Shown: positions 46,630 to 55,813 of the stretch, piece by piece
Layout: every line of letters starts with the position of its first letter
How positions within the stretch are numbered: the stretch's first letter is position 1
Assembly: GCF_000585395.1 (NCBI RefSeq)
Contig: NZ_KK073875.1
Location: 2,307,344 to 2,371,343, forward strand
Length of the DNA: 64,000 nt
From: Saccharibacillus sacchari DSM 19268
Lineage (GTDB): Bacteria > Bacillota > Bacilli > Paenibacillales > Paenibacillaceae
Direction: 5' to 3'
Notes under the pieces: generated by a model
Told to the model about the DNA's origin: nothing
The model's input: the letters and a program-made list of their open reading frames with translations, nothing else
Database searches by the model: none
Translations under genes and position numbers: made by a program

Positions 46630-46910
46630 GCCTTTAGCTTTCTTCGAAAGCTTCAATGGGTCGAGAAAGCCCAACGTAACTGGAAGCGAGAAGACGGAGA
46701 GAAAAATTCAGTGAAATACAGGATTTCGAAGAAAACCTGCGGTAACATTCAGTTCTATGTTGACGCCTTTGAACTCGGAAAACTCCTTATTCAAATCCAA
46801 TCCATTTTCCGAGTGAGACAGCGTCTTGAACGAAATTTTCTCGCAGTCTTCTCGCTTCCCATGCACACGTAACTTTCGAGGACAGCCTTTAGCTTTCTTC
46901 GAAAGCTTCC
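46630..46910. repeat. structured repeat R5 flanked by 25-nt direct repeats
   Basis: Minus orientation, tail to tail with R4. Inner stem ACTCGGAAAA/TTTTCCGAGT, outer GGAAGCGAGAAGAC/GTCTTCTCGCTTCC, with an inserted hairpin (GCAGGTTTTC..GAAATCCTG) relative to R2. The 25-nt segment GCCTTTAGCTTTC-TTC-GAAAGCTTC occurs at about 46630-46654 and again at about 46886-46910, on either side. Confidence 0.75.
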
Positions 46911-47735
46911 CTATAAAACCAACGGGATCATGATTCTTTTACGGCGATCAAAAGTCGCAACCTGCTGCACGCCCAGATCACGAAGCTCGAAGCGGGCTTT
47001 GTCGAGGTTTTCGGACAGTTTGGCGGGATCGTGGGAATCAGAACCCAAGGTCAAAGGGATGCCCTTTTCCAAAGCGCGACGCAGGATCAATTCGGAAGGG
47101 AACATTTCGGCGCAAGGCTTGGTCAGGCCGGAAGCGTTCAGTTCCATGGCGATGCCGCTGGTGGCGATATGCTGGAGAGCGATTTCTTCGAAAGCTTCTT
47201 TTTCCGCGGATTGCTCGGGCTTGGGCGCATAACCGAAACGCTTGATCACATCGAAATGGCCGACGATATCGTAAAACCCCGTTTGGGCGGCTTTGCCGAG
47301 CGCGTCGTAATACGTTCGGTAGACTTCAAGGGGGTCGCGGCCTTCCCATCCTGCGGTTTGGCGGAAGTCGGTAATGTCCCATTCGCCGAGGAAATGGACC
47401 GAGCCGATGACGTAATCCCAAGGGTAAGCTTCGACGATCTTTTGAATTTCCGTTTCGTAGCCTTCGATATAATCGCCTTCGAGACCGAGTTTGATATCGA
47501 TGCGATCGCGGTATTTCTCCTTGAGCGTCAGCACTTCTTCCACGTAGCGCGGCAGTTCGTCCATCGGCATCGCCATTTCGGGATAATATTGCGCGGGGTC
47601 GACGTGGATCAGCGGCATATGGTCGGACAGACCGAGTTGGCCGAGGCCCAGCTCAATGCCGCGTTGCACATACTCTTCCAGCTTTCCGACCGCATGGCCG
47701 CAGCGTTCGTGGTGCGTATGGTAATCGATCAACAT
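46911..47735 (-). CDS. hisK: PHP-family histidinol-phosphatase
   Basis: 274 residues from the ATG at 47735 (MLIDYHTHHERCGHAVGKLE), with GAGGAGAGAATCTGC upstream. Metal-binding histidines sit in DYHTHHERCGH, LSDHMPL and GSVHFLGEWD; the C-terminal TLGSDSHDPAKL is typical of the PHP fold. It hydrolyses histidinol phosphate, the step before HisD; no other histidinol phosphatase is seen in the his operon. It follows hisIE by ~170 nt on the same strand. Confidence 0.92.
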   Translation of the reverse strand: MLIDYHTHHERCGHAVGKLEEYVQRGIELGLGQLGLSDHMPLIHVDPAQYYPEMAMPMDELPRYVEEVLTLKEKYRDRIDIKLGLEGDYIEGYETEIQKIVEAYPWDYVIGSVHFLGEWDITDFRQTAGWEGRDPLEVYRTYYDALGKAAQTGFYDIVGHFDVIKRFGYAPKPEQSAEKEAFEEIALQHIATSGIAMELNASGLTKPCAEMFPSELILRRALEKGIPLTLGSDSHDPAKLSENLDKARFELRDLGVQQVATFDRRKRIMIPLVL

Positions 47736-47902
47736 GCAGATTCTCTCCTCTCGTGTAAAAAGCAAAACGGCGAACCATCCGGGGATATCATTCTCCCCGC
47801 GTCCGCCGTTCATCTTTCAGGCCGCTCAACGCAACCTTTTCACGCGAAATATTCCGGCGCACGATCCGAAACGGATAGCAAACGTTACGCGTGACCTAAC
47901 CT

Positions 47903-48643
47903 CTAATCGCGGCGCGGACGCTCGTGGCGGCGAGCCAGCTCGTCCATGATCTCGTCCAGCGGAAGCTTGCGTTCTTGCAGCAGCACCAGCAGGTGATAGA
48001 TCAGATCGCTCACTTCGAGGCGCAGCTCGGCGTTATCGCCGTTTTTGGCCGCGATGATCGACTCCGCCGTTTCTTCGCCGACTTTTTTCAGGATCTTGTC
48101 GATGCCTTTTTCGAACAGGTAGGTGGTATATGCGCCTTCCGGACGTTCGCGGTCGCGCTCTGCGATGATGCCTTCCAGCTCGCCCAAGACGTCAAAGCGT
48201 CCTGCCGCGTTTTCCGGTTCTTGGCCCAGCACCCGCTCGCTTTCCGCACCCGCGCCGACGGATCCGTTCTGAGCCGCCGAACCTTTTTCCAGCGCCGCCT
48301 TGTTGAAGAAGCAGCTTACGCGTCCCGTGTGGCAGGCCGGACCCGCCGGCTCCACGCCGACCAGCAGCGCGTCCCCGTCGCAATCGTAGCTGAGCGACAC
48401 GATCCGCTGCACGTTGCCGGACGTCGCGCCTTTATGCCAGAACTCCTGCCGCGAACGGCTCCAGAACCAGGTCTCGCCCGATTCGATCGAACGGCGCAGC
48501 GATTCTTCGTTCATGTAGGCGAGCGTCAATACTTCCTTCGTGTTGTTGTCCTGAACGATCGCCGGAGCCAGTCCCTGCGCGTCCCATTTGACGTTGGCCG
48601 CGAATTGTTCCGGCGCAACGATTACATCGCTTTCTCTGCTCAT
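47903..48643 (-). CDS. hisIE: bifunctional phosphoribosyl-AMP cyclohydrolase / phosphoribosyl-ATP pyrophosphatase
   Basis: 246 residues. The N-terminal HisI domain (~15-120) has [18 protein letters not shown] and metal-binding DCDGD and CHTG; the C-terminal HisE domain (~155-240) has [21 protein letters not shown] Gly/Ala/Glu-rich linker of ~35 residues joins them (after [12 protein letters not shown]), longer than usual. It catalyses the second and third steps of histidine synthesis. Its ATG overlaps the hisF stop by 4 nt (ATGA). Confidence 0.97.
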   Translation of the reverse strand: MSRESDVIVAPEQFAANVKWDAQGLAPAIVQDNNTKEVLTLAYMNEESLRRSIESGETWFWSRSRQEFWHKGATSGNVQRIVSLSYDCDGDALLVGVEPAGPACHTGRVSCFFNKAALEKGSAAQNGSVGAGAESERVLGQEPENAAGRFDVLGELEGIIAERDRERPEGAYTTYLFEKGIDKILKKVGEETAESIIAAKNGDNAELRLEVSDLIYHLLVLLQERKLPLDEIMDELARRHERPRRD

Positions 48644-49398
48644 CTGATTTCGACTCCTTTTTGCTTCAATTGATTCTTGAGGTCCGGAATCGCGATCTCT
48701 TTATAGTGGAAAATGGTCGCCGCCAAGCCTGCATCCGCCGTGCCTTCCGTGAACACGTCGTAGAAATGTTCGCTTGTGCCCGCACCGCCCGAAGCGATGA
48801 CCGGGATCGACACTTCGCGGCACACCGCTCGCGTCAGTTTCAGGTCAAAGCCGTCTTTCGTGCCGTCGGCGTCCATGCTTGTCAGCAGGATTTCGCCCGC
48901 TCCCAGCGATTCCGCGCGTTTGACCCATTCCAGCGCGCGAATGCCTGTCGATTTGCGGCCGCCGTGCGTATACACTTCCCACTCCTGCCATTCCGGGTTG
49001 TACTTGGCGTCCACCGCCAGCACGATACATTGCGAGCCAAAGCGGCGCGCGCCTTCGGCGATCAGCTCAGGGCGCAAAACCGCCGCCGTGTTGACCGCCG
49101 TTTTGTCCGCGCCCGCGCGCAAAATCCGTTTCATGTCGTCCACCTGCGAAATGCCGCCGCCGACCGTGAACGGAATCGTGATTTCTCCCGCCGTCTGGCG
49201 CACGACCTCGACCATCGTCGCCCGGCCTTCGACCGAAGCGGAGATATCGAGAAAGACCAGCTCGTCCGCGCCTTCGCGGTCGTATACCGATGCCAACTCT
49301 ACCGGATCGCCGGCATCGCGCAGATTGACGAAGTTGACTCCTTTAACCACGCGTCCGTCTTTGACGTCCAGACACGGAATAATTCGTTTTGCGAGCAT
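48640..49398 (-). CDS. hisF: imidazole glycerol phosphate synthase cyclase subunit
   Basis: 252 residues from the ATG at 49398 ([20 protein letters not shown]), with GGAGGAACGGC upstream. (beta/alpha)8 barrel; catalytic Asp in CLDVKDG (about 11) and in [12 protein letters not shown]. With HisH it converts PRFAR and ammonia to IGP and AICAR. It overlaps hisIE by 4 nt and is 13 nt after hisA. Confidence 0.98.
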   Translation of the reverse strand: MLAKRIIPCLDVKDGRVVKGVNFVNLRDAGDPVELASVYDREGADELVFLDISASVEGRATMVEVVRQTAGEITIPFTVGGGISQVDDMKRILRAGADKTAVNTAAVLRPELIAEGARRFGSQCIVLAVDAKYNPEWQEWEVYTHGGRKSTGIRALEWVKRAESLGAGEILLTSMDADGTKDGFDLKLTRAVCREVSIPVIASGGAGTSEHFYDVFTEGTADAGLAATIFHYKEIAIPDLKNQLKQKGVEIR

Positions 49399-49411
49399 GC
49401 CGTTCCTCCTT

Positions 49412-50146
49412 TTACTGCTTAACCGCAGCCAATGCCGATGCCAGATCAATATTGCCCGTGTACAACGCTTTGCCGACGATTGCTCCGCCGATGCCGTCGT
49501 TCACATGTGCCGCCAGACGCTCCAGATCGCCTTGTACCGTCACTCCGCCCGAAGCGATGACCGTTTTTCCGGATGCTTTTGCCAGGCTCAGAATCGCTTC
49601 CACGTTCGGTCCCTGCATCATGCCGTCGCGCGAGATGTCGGTGAAAATGAACGTTTCCGCTCCTTTTGCAGCCAATTCCTTCGCCAGGTCTTCCGCGCGG
49701 ACTTCCGACGTTTCCAGCCAGCCGCGAGTCGCCACGAATCCATTGCGGGCATCGATGCCAATCGCCGCTTTATCTCCGTATTCAGCCAGTACCTTTTCCG
49801 TAAAAGCCTTATCTTCGATCGCCGCAGTCCCCAGAATAACCCGGCTCACCCCGAGCGACAGCAGCAGCTTCACGTCTTCGAATGTCCGCAGTCCGCCGCC
49901 GATTTGCACCGGCACGTTCAGCGCGGACGCGATCTGGCCGATCAGCTCATGATTGACCGGACGACCTTCCTTCGCTCCATCCAAGTCGACCAAATGCACG
50001 AACTGTCCGCCGAGATTCTCCCACTGCTTGGCCGCGTTCAGCGGGCTTTCGTTGAATACCGTTTCTTGCGCATAATCGCCTTGAAGCAATCTCACGCACT
50101 TGCCTCCGCGGATATCGATTGCCGGATAGATCGTAAATGCCGTCAT
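49412..50146 (-). CDS. hisA: phosphoribosylformimino-5-aminoimidazole carboxamide ribotide isomerase
   Basis: 244 residues from the ATG at 50146 ([20 protein letters not shown]), with GGAGAATGGTAT upstream. Barrel enzyme homologous to HisF: catalytic Asp in PAIDIRGG and [14 protein letters not shown]. It isomerises ProFAR to PRFAR. 196 nt separate it from hisH, and that gap is filled by element D. Confidence 0.98.
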   Translation of the reverse strand: MTAFTIYPAIDIRGGKCVRLLQGDYAQETVFNESPLNAAKQWENLGGQFVHLVDLDGAKEGRPVNHELIGQIASALNVPVQIGGGLRTFEDVKLLLSLGVSRVILGTAAIEDKAFTEKVLAEYGDKAAIGIDARNGFVATRGWLETSEVRAEDLAKELAAKGAETFIFTDISRDGMMQGPNVEAILSLAKASGKTVIASGGVTVQGDLERLAAHVNDGIGGAIVGKALYTGNIDLASALAAVKQ

Positions 50147-50201
50147 ATACCATTCTCCTTTTTCGCCGTATCCCAATGGGTTATATTCGTGAAGTTTCCT
50201 G

Positions 50202-50342
50202 CTAGCTTGACCAAGTTAAATGTAAAGTTACGCCCACCTGAGATTTCGTGCCTAAACCGTGCGCGAAGTCTCCGACGGAAACGCACCTAAAGCGTGTACG
50301 TTTCAGGCGAACGTAAACCTCTGATTCAGTTTGGTCAAACTA
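50202..50342. repeat. inverted-repeat element D in the his operon
   Basis: Left end TAGCTTGACCAAGTTAAATG and right end, in complement, TAGTTTGACCAAACTGAATC; both continue to a GTTACG/GTTTACG block. The interior has ACCTAAAGCGTGTACG, the complement of a segment found only in MITE copy A. It exactly fills the hisH-hisA spacer. Confidence 0.65.
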
Positions 50343-50963
50343 CTACGCCTGTCCTTCCGACAGCTTCAGGAAATTGCGCAACAGGCTCATGCCCAACTCG
50401 CCGCTTTTTTCCGGGTGGAACTGCATGCCGTAGACGTTATCCCGTCCGACGATCGCCGTCACCGGAAGCCCGTAGTCGGCCGACGCGATCAGATCGCTTG
50501 GTTCGCTCAGCTCCACATGGTACGAGTGCACGAAGTAAACATGTCCTTCCGGAAGGCCGTCCAGCAGCGGTTCGTTCGGACGGGTGAAATCAAGGCGGTT
50601 CCAGCCCATATGCGGAACCTTCAGCTCTCCCGCTTCAAAACGCACGGCACGCCCCGGCAGCAATCCCAGTCCTTCATGGTCGCCGTGCTCCGCGCTTCCG
50701 TCGAACAGCAGCTGCATGCCCAGACAGATGCCGAGCAGCGGTTTGCCTTCGGCCGCGACGCGGCGAGCGACCAAGTCCAGTCCCGTGTCCCGCAAATGGC
50801 TCATCGCATCGCCGAACGCGCCGACGCCGGGCAGCAGGACGCCGGACGCCTGCATGATCTCGCGCTCGTCGCCGGTAATGAGGTACTCGTAACCGAGCCG
50901 CTCGACCGCTTTGCTGACGCTGTGCAGATTGCCCATTCCGTAGTCGACGATCGCGATCGTCAT
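50343..50963 (-). CDS. hisH: imidazole glycerol phosphate synthase glutaminase subunit
   Basis: 206 residues. Class I glutamine amidotransferase: the nucleophile Cys in LLGICLGMQLLFD (about 80), catalytic His/Glu in MQFHPEKSGELG near the C-terminus. It supplies ammonia to HisF. GGGAGTGC precedes the ATG, directly after the hisB stop. Its stop codon abuts the end of element D. Confidence 0.98.
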   Translation of the reverse strand: MTIAIVDYGMGNLHSVSKAVERLGYEYLITGDEREIMQASGVLLPGVGAFGDAMSHLRDTGLDLVARRVAAEGKPLLGICLGMQLLFDGSAEHGDHEGLGLLPGRAVRFEAGELKVPHMGWNRLDFTRPNEPLLDGLPEGHVYFVHSYHVELSEPSDLIASADYGLPVTAIVGRDNVYGMQFHPEKSGELGMSLLRNFLKLSEGQA

Positions 50964-50964
50964 G

Positions 50965-51573
50965 CTACAGCACTCCCTTCGTGGAAGGAATGCCGGTTAC
51001 GCGCGGATCGATCGACGTCGCTTCGTCAAGGGCGCGTCCCAGCGCTTTGAAGATCGCTTCGATCATATGGTGCGTGTTGCGGCCGTAATGCACGATGACG
51101 TGCAGCGTGATCCGCGATTCCAGCGCGAATTTCCACAGGAACTCGTGTACCATCTCCGTTGAAAACGTACCGACCAGATTCGACGGGTATTCCGCGCGAT
51201 ATTCGAAATGCGGGCGTCCGCTTACGTCGATCACGACTTGCGCCAGCGCTTCGTCCATCGGAATGAATACGTTGGCGTAGCGCTTGATGCCGCGTTTGTC
51301 GCCCAGCGATTCCAGCAGCGCGTTGCCCAGACAGATGCCGATGTCTTCCACCGTGTGGTGATCGTCGATGTCGATATCGCCGTCGGCGTCGACTTTCAGA
51401 TCGAATTGCCCGTGCTTGGCGAACAGATCCAGCATGTGGTTGAGAAAAGGAACCCCTGTCGAGATTTCCGAGATGCCTGTACCGTCGATGCCGTAGGAGA
51501 GCTTGATGTCCGTTTCGTTCGTTTTGCGAGCGATGCTTGCGCTGCGCGTGTTTGCTTGATTGGCTTCCGTCAT
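50965..51573 (-). CDS. hisB: imidazoleglycerol-phosphate dehydratase
   Basis: 202 residues, the monofunctional form. Metal-binding histidines lie in LNHMLDLFAKHGQFDL, DIDDHHTVEDIGI and HYGRNTHHMIEAI. It dehydrates IGP to imidazole acetol phosphate. GGGGGCAATATC precedes the ATG. MITE-like copy C separates it from hisD. Confidence 0.98.
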   Translation of the reverse strand: MTEANQANTRSASIARKTNETDIKLSYGIDGTGISEISTGVPFLNHMLDLFAKHGQFDLKVDADGDIDIDDHHTVEDIGICLGNALLESLGDKRGIKRYANVFIPMDEALAQVVIDVSGRPHFEYRAEYPSNLVGTFSTEMVHEFLWKFALESRITLHVIVHYGRNTHHMIEAIFKALGRALDEATSIDPRVTGIPSTKGVL

Positions 51574-51616
51574 GATATTGCCCCCGTTCGTTTAGTCGTT
51601 CTTTCTTGTTTTGCAT

Positions 51617-51780
51617 TAGGGCGTGTCTTCAAACCCGCCAACGTGCATCTTTTACCGCCTTTTCGCGCTGCCTTGCGTCACTTTCCCTTGACGTGCCCCG
51701 GCACGCCTTCAGAAAAGTTCCTTATTCAGCACGAAAATTCGGCAAAATCTGCTTCCGTCGAGGTTTGAAGACACGCCCTA
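51617..51780. repeat. MITE-like element, copy C (inside the his operon)
   Basis: 164 nt with termini TAGGGCGTGTCTTCAAACC and GGTTTGAAGACACGCCCTA (right end GAGGTTTG). Over its length it matches the complement of copy A apart from A's ~38-nt insertion. A central CGTGCCCCGGCACG palindrome is present. It lies between hisD and hisB. Confidence 0.85.
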
Positions 51781-51802
51781 GGGCGTATACGCAAACTCAG
51801 CG
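51779..51802. repeat. solo terminus of a copy-B-type element
   Basis: TAGGGCGTATACGCAAACTC follows copy C directly (sharing CCTAGGG) and matches the end of copy B, but no partner end is seen; probably a remnant of a second insertion. Confidence 0.6.
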
Positions 51803-51819
51803 CTCTCGCCTGAATCAGC

Positions 51820-53109
51820 CTATTTGCCGCCTTCTTTGTTCACACGGACCTCGATCGCGCGCGCATGCCCTTCCAGGCCTTCGCGGCGCGCCAGCTCCAT
51901 GATCGTCGAAGCATTTTGCAGCAGTGCTTTTTTGCTGTATTGGATCAAGCTTGATTTTTTGATAAAGTCGTCGACGTCGACAGGCGATGCAAAACGCGCC
52001 GTGCCGTTCGTCGGAATGATATGGTTCGGCCCGGCGAAATAATCGCCGACCGGCTCCGAGCTGTAAGGGCCGAGGAAGATCGCTCCGGCGTTCTCGATCA
52101 GGCCGAGATAATCGGTCGGATTCTGCACCATGACTTCCAAGTGCTCCGGCGCCAGCCGGTTCACGACTTCGATGCCTTCCTCGATGCTGCCCGTTACGAT
52201 GATCGCTCCGTAATTCTCGATCGAAGCCCGCGCAATCGTTTCGCGCGGCAGTTCCGACAGTTGGCGCTCGACTTCGGCTGCTACATACTCGGCCAGACGT
52301 TCCGACGTCGAGACGAGAATCGCCGATGCCAGCTCGTCGTGCTCCGCCTGCGACAACAGATCGGCTGCTACATACTCCGGATCGGCCGTCTCGTCCGCCA
52401 ACACCACGATCTCGCTCGGTCCCGCCAGACTGTCGATATCGACCAGGCCGTACACCTCGCGCTTGGCCAGCGCGACATAAATGTTGCCGGGCCCGCAGAT
52501 CTTGTCGACCCGAGTAATGCTTTCCGTGCCGTAAGCCAGCGCCGCGATCGCCTGCGCGCCGCCGACCCGATAAATCTCGGTCACGCCCGCTTCTGCGGCA
52601 GCGACCAGAATATAAGGGTCGATGCCTTCCGTCCCCCCCGTTGCCGGAGGAGTCACCATCACGATCTCCGGCACGCCCGCTACCTGAGCGGGAATCACGT
52701 TCATGAGCACGGAAGACGGATAAGCCGCTTTGCCGCCCGGCACATAGACGCCGACACGGCGCAGCGGACGGATAATCTGTCCCAGTAATCCTCCGTCCGG
52801 CTGAAGCTCCATCCAGGAATTGCGCTTTTGCCGTTCGTGAAAAGCTCGAATGTTAACAGCAGCCGCCCGGATCGCGGTTACAAAAGATTCTTCCACGCGT
52901 CCGTACGCGTCTTGCAGTTCCTGAGCGGTCACTCGAAGCTGCGAAGCTTCCAGCTTCGTACGATCCAGGCTCTCCGTGTAACGAAGCAATGCCGAGTCGC
53001 CTTCAGCCTTAATATCGCCGACGATCCGCTTGACCGTCGCCACCTGTTCTTCCGAGCCGTACTCCACGTCCCGACGCAGATCGAACTGCGCCGCCGGTAC
53101 AATCTTCAT
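51820..53109 (-). CDS. hisD: histidinol dehydrogenase
   Basis: 429 residues. It oxidises histidinol to histidine with two NAD+, using Zn2+. Signatures: [39 protein letters not shown], and the zinc ligands in [14 protein letters not shown] and [14 protein letters not shown]. It belongs to hisZGDBHAFI; the 246 nt between it and hisB contain MITE copy C. Confidence 0.98.
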   Translation of the reverse strand: MKIVPAAQFDLRRDVEYGSEEQVATVKRIVGDIKAEGDSALLRYTESLDRTKLEASQLRVTAQELQDAYGRVEESFVTAIRAAAVNIRAFHERQKRNSWMELQPDGGLLGQIIRPLRRVGVYVPGGKAAYPSSVLMNVIPAQVAGVPEIVMVTPPATGGTEGIDPYILVAAAEAGVTEIYRVGGAQAIAALAYGTESITRVDKICGPGNIYVALAKREVYGLVDIDSLAGPSEIVVLADETADPEYVAADLLSQAEHDELASAILVSTSERLAEYVAAEVERQLSELPRETIARASIENYGAIIVTGSIEEGIEVVNRLAPEHLEVMVQNPTDYLGLIENAGAIFLGPYSSEPVGDYFAGPNHIIPTNGTARFASPVDVDDFIKKSSLIQYSKKALLQNASTIMELARREGLEGHARAIEVRVNKEGGK

Positions 53110-53233
53110 AGTCGTTCCTCCGCATGCTGGACGGCTTTCGGACGCCGTCCGATTTTCGTATCTATTTTACAAAAGACGACGATATCGCAACAATCGCCGC
53201 CGCTTGCCGCTCTTTCTATGCAAGCAAAATCGA

Positions 53234-53872
53234 TCAAGACTTCACCGCGCCGGGCATGACTTTCTCCAGCTTATCGCACAATTGTTGAATCGCGTCGTTT
53301 TTCATCCGATAGCTGACCCGGTTGGCGATCAGGCGGCTCGTAATCCCGAAAATGCTCTCCAACTCGACCAACCCGTTGTCTTTGAGCGTCTGGCCTGTTT
53401 CCACCATATCCACGATCCGATCCGCCAGTCCGATCAACGGAGCCAACTCGATCGAGCCGTTCAGCTTGATCACTTCGACCTGCTCGCCTTGTTCTCGGAA
53501 ATAACGCGTCGCCACGTTCGGATATTTGGTCGCCACCCGCAGATGAATCCCCGGCTGGCGATCCGGCAGCGCGATGACCGACATCCGGCAGCGCGCGATA
53601 CCCAGATCCAGCAGCTCGTACACATCGCGATTTTCTTCGAGCAGCACGTCTTTGCCGACGATACCGATGTCCGCTACGCCATACTCGACGTACGTCGGCA
53701 CATCGACCGGCTTCGCCATAATGAATTCCATGTTCGCTTCCGGAATCGGAATAACCAGTCGTCGCGAATCGTCGACGTCGTCCGGAATCACGATGCCGGC
53801 GGCACGGAACAGTTCCGCCGCTTTTTTATAAATCCTGCCTTTCGGCATAGCCACTTTCAGCACTTCTCCCAT
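53234..53872 (-). CDS. hisG: ATP phosphoribosyltransferase, short form
   Basis: 212 residues, lacking the C-terminal regulatory domain of long HisG, so it needs His[38 protein letters not shown] and the PRPP loop [14 protein letters not shown] mark the family. It catalyses the committed step from ATP and PRPP. Located between hisZ and hisD. Confidence 0.97.
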   Translation of the reverse strand: MGEVLKVAMPKGRIYKKAAELFRAAGIVIPDDVDDSRRLVIPIPEANMEFIMAKPVDVPTYVEYGVADIGIVGKDVLLEENRDVYELLDLGIARCRMSVIALPDRQPGIHLRVATKYPNVATRYFREQGEQVEVIKLNGSIELAPLIGLADRIVDMVETGQTLKDNGLVELESIFGITSRLIANRVSYRMKNDAIQQLCDKLEKVMPGAVKS

Positions 53873-53941
53873 GCGTCTCTCCTCCTCTTGCTATCAAGTT
53901 ATATGATTGCCGGTTCGTTAGCGCCCGGATATCCTGTTTCT

Positions 53942-55129
53942 TTATTTTGCCGAAGCATTTTCTCCGATGAAGCTGACTACCTGGCTGTAACGGCTGTTTC
54001 CCGCGATGTCTGCCTTGCTGCCGCTCTCGGCCAGCCGCGTTACCGCCGCTCCGCCCTCTTCGCGAACGCGTGCCGCTTCAGCCAGTGCTTCGGCGCGTCG
54101 ATTCGGCTCATAGACGATCAGCACCGGACGCTCTTCCTCGCCTTCCGGATCATCTACGCCATCCAGAATGCGCGTCGTCTTCAAAGCAAAGCCCGTGGAA
54201 GGCACATCGCGCCCAAACTGCTTCAGCAGATTATCGTAGCGACCGCCGCTGCATACCGGGAAACCCAATTCCGCGGCATAACCTTCGAATACCATGCCTG
54301 TATAGTAGGAGAAATCCCCGATCATCGTCAGATCGATCAGCACGTGCTGAGAGACGCCGTAATCGTTCAATGCTTCCCAGACCTTGCGCAGATGATCCAG
54401 CGACTCCAGCGCGAGCTCATGACTGCTAAGCCCGGCGGCCTGGCTGCAAATTTCGACGCCGCCGCGCAGCCGCAGCAGTCCTTCAAGCTCCTGCTGCTGC
54501 TTCGATCCAAGACCGAGCGATTCGGCTTCTTCGCGGAAGCCTACATAATCTCTGCGCAACAGGCGTTCTTTCAGCACCTGCTGATCCTCCGCGCGGTTTG
54601 GCAACGCTTCGTCGAACAGTCCGTTCAAGAAGCCAACATGTCCCATCGCGAACTTGAATGTTTTCACGCCTGCCGCTTGCAGTGAAGCAATCGCCAGCGC
54701 AATCACTTCCGCATCTGCTTCCGGGGAACGGTCACCGACCAGCTCGACGCCCGTTTGGAAAAACTCCGCTTCCCGTCCCGCTTCTTCTTCGATCGCGCGG
54801 AACACATTCGCGTGATACGACAGTCGCAGCGGCAGCGACTCTTCGCGCAGCAGCGATGACGCCACGCGCGCAATCGGCGCCGTCATCTCCGAACGCAGCA
54901 CCAGCGTCTGCCCACGGTTGTTGAGCAGCTTGTACAGCTTGCGGTCCGGCGTCGAGCTTGCGATGCCGACCGTATCGTAATATTCCATCGTCGGCGTCTT
55001 GATCGGATCATAGCCCCAGCGTGCCATGCAATCGAGTACGCTGCGTTCGATGCGGCGCAATCTTCGCGTTGCGCGCGGCAGATAATCGCGCACGCCGACC
55101 GGTTTTTCAAAACCTTGCGGTTTGGACAT
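53942..55129 (-). CDS. hisZ: ATP phosphoribosyltransferase regulatory subunit
   Basis: 395 residues from the ATG at 55129, with AGGGGTG upstream. A histidyl-tRNA-synthetase-like fold: GVRDYLPRATRRLRRIERSV, motif 2-like VLRSEMTAPIARVASSLL, and PVCSGGRYDNLLKQFG. It lacks aminoacylation activity in this family and forms the HisZG complex that senses histidine. First gene of the his operon. Confidence 0.95.
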   Translation of the reverse strand: MSKPQGFEKPVGVRDYLPRATRRLRRIERSVLDCMARWGYDPIKTPTMEYYDTVGIASSTPDRKLYKLLNNRGQTLVLRSEMTAPIARVASSLLREESLPLRLSYHANVFRAIEEEAGREAEFFQTGVELVGDRSPEADAEVIALAIASLQAAGVKTFKFAMGHVGFLNGLFDEALPNRAEDQQVLKERLLRRDYVGFREEAESLGLGSKQQQELEGLLRLRGGVEICSQAAGLSSHELALESLDHLRKVWEALNDYGVSQHVLIDLTMIGDFSYYTGMVFEGYAAELGFPVCSGGRYDNLLKQFGRDVPSTGFALKTTRILDGVDDPEGEEERPVLIVYEPNRRAEALAEAARVREEGGAAVTRLAESGSKADIAGNSRYSQVVSFIGENASAK

Positions 55130-55274
55130 ATTGTTCACCCCTGTAAGTTTGTCTATGGATTCTCTCCAGCTTCGTTCTTCATTTATATTGTATTCACCAT
55201 ATCGGAAAGCCTGACCCGCGGCAACCGCGATTTATTTCGTTCAGGCGCGATATCGGCAATCTTTCAAATCGGAA

Positions 55275-55303
55275 AGTTTAGATTTTCAAAGCAAGCCGTT
55301 CAA
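55275..55303 (-). promoter_or_regulatory. candidate promoter of the his operon
   Basis: Minus strand TTGAAC (55303-55298), 17-nt spacer, TAAACT (55280-55275), ~145 nt before hisZ. No T-box leader was recognised. Confidence 0.5.
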
Positions 55304-55630
55304 ATAATTTTAATTGCTTTAGTGAGTCACAGTGATAACATGGTAGTAAAATAAAGCGTACGACTATATTAGCATTTTGCTTATGCTGTCGTCAATGTGA
55401 AGGTTTTGGAACGAGGCAGCAAGATCAGGGTGGCATTATTGCTGATGAGCAACAATTTTTAACGATCGGGACGCTTTTTCAGTATTTTGAAGTTAATCGT
55501 TGCTTACATGAACGAATGGGCTTTATTTGCGTACTCGCGGACTTGAATTTCTGCTTATACGCAACAATGAGAGAGCGGATTCGCAGAATCGGCGCAGCAA
55601 TCGGATTTTCACGACCCCAAATCACGATAC
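55304..55630. other. intergenic stretch without recognised features
   Basis: AT-richer region between the his promoter and the acyltransferase terminator; no ORF with a ribosome site, no repeat. Confidence 0.4.
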
Positions 55631-55678
55631 AAAAAAACTACCCCAAGCCATAATCATGACTTTGGAGTAGTTTTTTTG
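55631..55678 (-). terminator. terminator after the acyltransferase gene
   Basis: AAAAAAACTACcccCAAaG pairs with CtTTGgaGTAGTTTTTTT; T-runs lie on both strands. Confidence 0.85.
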
Positions 55679-55813
55679 ACGTTTCGGAACATTTCGATCC
55701 GCGTTCCTTGATAAACTTTCGCATCGCGGTCTGCCGATCGCGAGCTGCTTAAGACAGTTTCCGCCCATCGCCTGCTCCTTGCACGTCCCGCTGCAAGCGG
55801 GCAGCGCGTACGG

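Noticed and set aside
55139..55260. T-box leader for the his operon
   Set aside because: CGGTTGCCGCGGGT on the minus strand is vaguely T-box-like, but the GGTGG core and a following terminator are missing.
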